Source of the DNA: JBGTBQ01 sp041749275 | GTDB lineage: Bacteria > Acidobacteriota > Blastocatellia > Pyrinomonadales > Pyrinomonadaceae | DNA: 8,299 nt | Direction: 5' to 3' | Assembly (NCBI GenBank): GCA_041749275.1 | Contig: JBGTBQ010000113.1 | Coordinates: 1 to 8,299, forward strand | Shown here: positions 5,331 through 8,299 of the stretch, piece after piece | Layout of the letters: every line of letters begins with the position of its first letter | Numbering within the stretch: the first letter of the stretch is position 1 | Program-made: the position numbers and the translations under genes | The notes under the pieces: model-generated | Told to the model about the DNA's origin: nothing | Database searches by the model: none | Seen by the model: the letters and a program-made list of their open reading frames with translations, nothing else

Positions 5331-6697
5331 TGTCCGGCCACCGCGATTGTTGCTCCTCGTTCGAGCGCCTGAAGCGCCCTCGCGGGCGGCGACGCGCCGC
5401 CGGTTTCATCGCCTTCGCCGTGCACGGCGACGCGGCGCGGTTCGAGTTTCTGCTCGATCAGTTCGAGGATCTCGGCGGGCGTATCGTCGCCCAGCGCCCG
5501 GCGTTTGGCTTCGAGGACGAGTTCGGCCAACTCCCGCGAGCGGTCGCGGAAGCGCGTGTCGCGCGCGATGAGGTCTTCCACAATGCGGCGCTCGCGCTCC
5601 TGCCGCGAGGTGTCGGCGTCGAGGCCGGCGGCGACGGCGTACTCGATGGGCACGCTCTGATTTTTGACCATCACGTGCAGCGCGCCCGTGAGCGCGCGCG
5701 CCGCTTCGCGGATGCCCGCGAGGTCGAGGAGAGAGTTCTTAAAACCGAGATGCCCGCGCAAACTGATTTCGATAATCGGCGCGGGGCCTTCGTCGCCCTC
5801 TTCGTGCCGGCGCGCTTCGAGCCTCACCTTTTCCAGCACGCCCTCGCGGACGGCCTCCGGTTCGGCGACGCCCGACACGTCGAACCAAAGTTGCTGGAAC
5901 GGACGCTGGAAATAATCGGTGAGGTGCCTCGCCTTCACGCTCCCTTCGTCGTCCACTTCGACGAGGTACAGGCCGCGCTCTTCGCGGTACTCGTCAATCG
6001 AACAGGCTTCGAGCGAGCCGGGGTTGAAGGCCCAGTTCTCAATCTCGAAGCGCTTGTGCGTGTGGCCGAGCGCGACGTAGTCCACGAGCGCGCGCAGCTC
6101 CTTCAGTTTCTCCACGGGCAGCGCCGGGATGGGCCGGTTGAGTTGGCCCTCCACGTCCGTGTGGAGCATCAGGATGTTGAAAAGTTTTTCGTCGCGCGCG
6201 CGCCGGAGCGCGTCCGAGAGCAGCGACAGGGCGACCGGCGCGCTCGTGCCGTACCAGTGCGAGCCGTAGATACGCGCCCCCGCGATGTCCACGTAAGAGC
6301 CGGCGCGGCTCTCATCGTCCCACGCGACCATGTTGATCGGGCTTTCGTCGTCGGAAACGGGTTCGAGGAGCTTGAGATAGCCGGCCTGCGAGAGCGAGCG
6401 CATCCAACTGTAGGGCGAGACGGCGTCGCGGCGGTCGTGGTTGCCTTCGATGACGACGACGGGGATGTGTTCGTCCTTCAGAATCTGAAGGCCCGCGAGC
6501 GCATGGTTCAACGTCTGCGGGTCAATGTTGCGGCGGTCGAAAAAGTCGCCCGCGACGAGCATGAAGTCCACGCGGTTCGGGACGGCGTGTTTGTGGACGA
6601 CATCATACCAACTCCGAAAAAAATCCTTCGTGCGCTCTTCGAGGTTATAGCGACGACAGCCGAGGTGAACGTCCGAGAGGTGTAAAAATTTAAGCAT
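5324..6697 (-). CDS. Mre11/SbcD-type DNA exonuclease (metallophosphoesterase)
   Basis: This 457-residue protein has the full set of calcineurin-like phosphoesterase motifs of the Mre11/SbcD nucleases, in order: LSDVHLG (Asp9, His11), VAGDFFDRR (Asp51), IEGNHDRR (Asn87, His88), LMLHTD (His179) and ALGHTHKR (His212, His214). These residues would bind two Mn2+ ions and cut DNA ends in complex with a Rad50/SbcC ATPase. After about residue 280 a C-terminal region follows that is rich in charged helices (RQERERRIVEDLIARDTRFRDRSRELAELVLE), plausibly the capping and ATPase-docking segment. Length fits SbcD/Mre11. The start at ATG 6697 places the LSDVH motif at residues 7-11, as usual for the family; I see no Shine-Dalgarno. 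A possible ATPase partner ends at 796 on the opposite strand. In most bacteria the pair is adjacent and co-transcribed. The strand opposite is open for about 500 codons, a G+C artefact. Confidence 0.93.
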   Translation of the reverse strand: MLKFLHLSDVHLGCRRYNLEERTKDFFRSWYDVVHKHAVPNRVDFMLVAGDFFDRRNIDPQTLNHALAGLQILKDEHIPVVVIEGNHDRRDAVSPYSWMRSLSQAGYLKLLEPVSDDESPINMVAWDDESRAGSYVDIAGARIYGSHWYGTSAPVALSLLSDALRRARDEKLFNILMLHTDVEGQLNRPIPALPVEKLKELRALVDYVALGHTHKRFEIENWAFNPGSLEACSIDEYREERGLYLVEVDDEGSVKARHLTDYFQRPFQQLWFDVSGVAEPEAVREGVLEKVRLEARRHEEGDEGPAPIIEISLRGHLGFKNSLLDLAGIREAARALTGALHVMVKNQSVPIEYAVAAGLDADTSRQERERRIVEDLIARDTRFRDRSRELAELVLEAKRRALGDDTPAEILELIEQKLEPRRVAVHGEGDETGGASPPARALQALERGATIAVAGQE

Positions 6698-6820
6698 CTA
6701 ATTCGCCGAGACCCTGCTCCGAATAGAACGGTGGATAGAAGCTCTCATAAAAATCGTTCGGGCGCGGACATTATACGACAAAGCAGAGGCTGGAGGTTAG
6801 ACACCGGTCGTCAAAGAAGA
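6698..6820. other. Spacer between manA and the nuclease gene
   Basis: This 123-bp gap between two minus-strand genes holds no heptamer inverted repeat that I can find, unlike most other spacers here. Its main visible element is a consensus -10 hexamer on the minus strand (6770-6775). No terminator-like hairpin with a T-tract was found for the upstream isomerase gene. Confidence 0.5.
6770..6775 (-). promoter_or_regulatory. Candidate -10 box (TATAAT) upstream of the nuclease gene
   Basis: On the minus strand the sequence TTTGTCGTATAATGTCC contains an exact TATAAT about 73 bases before the nuclease ATG, in otherwise G+C-rich DNA. No TTGACA-like -35 lies 16-18 bases upstream; the closest, TTGACG, is 33 bases away. 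It may mark the start of a transcript covering the nuclease, Lon-domain and moaDE genes. Confidence 0.4.
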
Positions 6821-7786
6821 TCAACGCGGCGGCACGGCGGCCCGCAATACCGTCGCCATCTCGCCGACCGCGTGTATCTCGTAGCCCCCGGCCATCCCGG
6901 CGACGAGCGCCGTCTCATAGACGCCGAGCCGCACGCGCTCGCCGCCACAAGAGACCGTCACAGCCCCCGCCGCCGCCGTCAGAAGATGGAAGGCACGCCC
7001 GCCCGTGTCGCCCCGCAAAGGCGTATCGGTAATTTGCAAAATCTCCAACTCGAAATAGGGGCAACTCGCCGCCGTCACAAATGTTGTCCCCGCGAGCACC
7101 GGCGGGAGGGAGAGCAGCGCCGCTTTGCGCGCGTCGGCGACGGCGACCGACTCTTCGATGTGCAGTTGCCTAGCGGCGGTGGCGGGCCGGCCCCAATCAT
7201 AGACGCGGTAGGTTGTGTCGGTCGCCTGTTGCACCTCGTACAGGAGCAGCCCCGGCCCCAGCGCGTGCAGCGTTCCCGCCGGAAGCAGATAAGTCTCGCC
7301 CGCGCGCACCTCGAACTCATGCGCGACTTCGAGGATCCGGCCCTCGCGGATGGCCGCCGCTAACTCCTTTTGCGTCGTGCCGGATTTGACGCCGGCGAAG
7401 ATCGTCGCGCCCGGCTCGGCGGCGAGGAAGTGCCATGCCTCTGTCTTCCCCGTCGCGTCCGGCCCGACGAGTCGGCGCGCCTGTTCATCATCGGGATGCA
7501 CCTGCACGGAGAGCCAGTCGGCGCAGTCGAGCAGCTTGACGAGGAGCGGCCACCGCGAGCCGAAACGCGCGGCGACTTCCGCGCCGAGAAGTTCCGCGCC
7601 GTAAGCTTCGGCGAGCGCGGCGAGCGTCTGCCCTTCGTGCGCGCCCTCCCGCACGCGGCTCTCGCCGAACGCCACCCACGCTTCACCGACGGGCGGGTCG
7701 CTCGCTCTCAAACGCTGGCCGCCCCACACGCGCTCGCGGTATTGCGGCTCAAGCGGAAATAGTCTCTGTTCCATCTTCGCAGCCAT
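6821..7786 (-). CDS. manA: Type I mannose-6-phosphate isomerase (short, Bacillus-like form)
   Basis: This zinc enzyme interconverts mannose 6-phosphate and fructose 6-phosphate, feeding GDP-mannose and glycan synthesis or mannose use. The 321-residue cupin protein is close to the usual length of short bacterial type I enzymes. Visible motifs, numbered from the ATG at 7786, are: YRERVWGG near 16-23, LLVKLLDCADWLSVQVHPDDEQA (Gln95 and His97 as zinc ligands), GKTEAWHFL (Glu116), LLPAGTLHALGPGLLLYEVQQ (His174) and TYRVYDWGR (catalytic Arg region). The third ATG, at 7774 (MEQRLFPLEP), aligns best with family N-termini, while a TTG at 7795 would add three residues; none has a convincing ribosome site. 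It is the first gene of the minus-strand block and has no functional link to its neighbours that I can see. Confidence 0.92.
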   Translation of the reverse strand: MAAKMEQRLFPLEPQYRERVWGGQRLRASDPPVGEAWVAFGESRVREGAHEGQTLAALAEAYGAELLGAEVAARFGSRWPLLVKLLDCADWLSVQVHPDDEQARRLVGPDATGKTEAWHFLAAEPGATIFAGVKSGTTQKELAAAIREGRILEVAHEFEVRAGETYLLPAGTLHALGPGLLLYEVQQATDTTYRVYDWGRPATAARQLHIEESVAVADARKAALLSLPPVLAGTTFVTAASCPYFELEILQITDTPLRGDTGGRAFHLLTAAAGAVTVSCGGERVRLGVYETALVAGMAGGYEIHAVGEMATVLRAAVPPR

Positions 7787-7980
7787 GCTTGTCAACCGCG
7801 ACTCAACTCTATGCGTGGTCTCCGTTCGATCCGTATTCTATCTCACTTCCAGATTGCCGCCGCTTCGTTCGAGCAGGCTCCCGCCGGCGAGTTGCAAGAG
7901 GCGAAAAACCACCGACAAATTTACCTCAAGAACCGCCGTTCAGTCTTCTTCCATGCACTCGGCGGCGGGCCAAGAAATGT
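7787..7980. other. Non-coding stretch upstream of manA
   Basis: About 190 bp with no convincing gene on either strand: minus-strand frames are broken by stops, and + strand frames show no family pattern. It should hold the manA promoter. TAGAAT on the minus strand (7835-7840), about 49 bases before ATG 7786, is a weak -10 candidate without a visible -35. Confidence 0.4.
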
Positions 7981-7983
7981 CTC

Positions 7984-8181
7984 AGAGCGTGTCTAAAAAG
8001 TCAGCATGGAGTCAGCTCCGTCAGGAGCGGAATGTTTATAGCACGCAGCCCGCGCTGAGAGATGCAGCTCCGTCAGGAGCGGCATGTGGGCAGTGCCGCC
8101 CCTCCGGGGCTGAGAGGGAAACAGAGAACGCCTGCGAGCTACAAACATTTCGCCCCTCGCGGGGCTTTTGAGACACGCTCT
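7984..8181. mobile_element. 198-bp MITE-like element with terminal inverted repeats and four internal hairpins
   Basis: The left end AGAGCGTGTCTAAAA (7984-7998) is mirrored by TTTTGAGACACGCTCT (8166-8181), identical but for one inserted base. With one mismatch allowed the ends extend outward to about 7979 and 8186. Inside are four hairpin modules: GCTCC-GTCA-GGAGC at 8015-8028 and again at 8067-8080, GCCCC-TCC-GGGGC at 8098-8110, and GCCCC-TCGC-GGGGC at 8152-8165. The first two are part of a direct repeat (8013-8035 and 8065-8087, 22 of 23 identical, 52 bp apart). The last two are the same kind of module in the opposite orientation. No transposase is encoded, so it would have to be moved by one supplied elsewhere. 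No clear target-site duplication was found. Confidence 0.75.
8013..8087. repeat. Direct repeat pair CAGCTCCGTCAGGAGCGG inside the element
   Basis: Copies at 8013-8030 and 8065-8082 are identical over 18 bp; extending to 23 bp (ending ATGT) gives one mismatch. Each copy contains a perfect 5-bp stem with a GTCA loop. Short peptides translated across these repeats are artefacts and not genes. Confidence 0.9.
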
Positions 8182-8184
8182 AAG

Positions 8185-8283
8185 ACCAGTCCAAAACCAA
8201 CAAGCTTCCTTCTTGCTGGAACGCTTGACGTGTTTCCAGAATCTGTTGATCTGCGTGAGATGAAGTTTCGGGATGCGCTTCAT
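8185..8283 (-). pseudogene. 5' fragment of a probable HNH endonuclease, cut off at the MITE-like element
   Basis: Reading leftward from ATG 8283, the first ~33 codons encode a peptide containing INRFWKHVKRSSK then KEACWFWTG. The pattern F-W-x-x-V followed about ten residues later by C-W-x-W-T-G is typical of the start of phage- and intron-type HNH endonucleases, whose zinc-binding HNH core would follow. Here the frame instead enters the end of the 198-bp element right after the WTG motif and stops at 7993-7995 in its far terminal repeat. The rest of the domain is not found between 7796 and 7980 on the minus strand. G+C of the fragment is about 47% by my count, well below the neighbouring genes, suggesting foreign origin. 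A GGGAG ribosome-site candidate lies nine bases before the ATG. The family call rests on one short motif. Confidence 0.5.
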
Positions 8284-8299
8284 CTTAAGACGCTCCCAG

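Noticed and set aside
5162..6685. 507-codon open frame on the + strand opposite the nuclease gene
   Set aside because: It is antisense to a gene with complete Mre11/SbcD motifs, has no recognisable domain and is Arg/Val/Ala/His-rich, as expected from the complement of G+C-rich coding sequence.
7790..7795. TTGACA on the minus strand just before manA as a -35 box
   Set aside because: It lies within a few bases of the likely start codons, with no -10 at a usable distance ahead of the gene.
7785..8171. 128-codon + strand frame across the right-hand element
   Set aside because: It translates palindromic repeat modules (e.g. QLRQERNVYS) and shows no conserved family; typical spurious frame over such repeats.
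8197..8219. Hairpin CCAACAAG/CTTGCTGG as a terminator
   Set aside because: It has one mismatch and no T-tract, and it lies inside the HNH-like coding fragment; probably chance.

Overview
The window is G+C-rich bacterial chromosome carrying six recognisable protein genes, one truncated gene fragment, and an unusual amount of short-period intergenic repeat DNA. The gene mix (a Ycf48-type propeller protein, a MoaD-MoaE fusion, a stand-alone Lon substrate-binding protein, a Mre11-type nuclease) and the heptameric spacer repeats suggest Acidobacteriota, perhaps class Blastocatellia. That placement is inference from gene content and memory; no rRNA or marker gene is present to prove it.

Layout. 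At the left edge, on the + strand, is the C-terminal end of a Rad50/SbcC-type ATPase (2-796). A large inverted array of GGATGAG heptamers follows (801-1008) and runs into a type 1 RNase H gene (923-1462). Next is an exported beta-propeller protein with fourteen Ycf48-like repeats (1589-3604). It converges on a minus-strand block which, in transcription order from the right, reads: type I mannose-6-phosphate isomerase (6821-7786), Mre11/SbcD-type nuclease (5324-6697), Lon-substrate-binding-domain protein (4555-5259), and MoaD-MoaE fusion (3712-4467). The right end (7787-8299) has no intact gene. It holds a 198-bp palindrome-rich, MITE-like element (7984-8181) next to the first ~33 codons of a probable HNH endonuclease (8185-8283, minus strand) whose remainder is missing.

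How the genes relate. The left-edge ATPase and the minus-strand nuclease look like the two halves of an SbcCD/Mre11-Rad50 break-processing complex. They lie about 4.5 kb apart on opposite strands instead of as an adjacent pair. RNase H (RNA:DNA hybrid removal) also fits genome maintenance. MoaDE belongs to molybdopterin synthesis and ManA to sugar-phosphate metabolism; I see no single pathway joining the set.

The strongest unexplained signal is in the spacers. Four of the six intergenic gaps hold an inverted repeat whose arms are built from 7-bp units, with a different heptamer family in each gap: GGATGAG, AAAAGGC, GCGGAAC-like and GGAGTGA-like. These hairpins overlap gene ends. Two convergent genes take the same last three residues and stop codon from mirror-image arms, one stop codon lies inside an arm, and one gene (RNase H) appears to begin inside a repeat.
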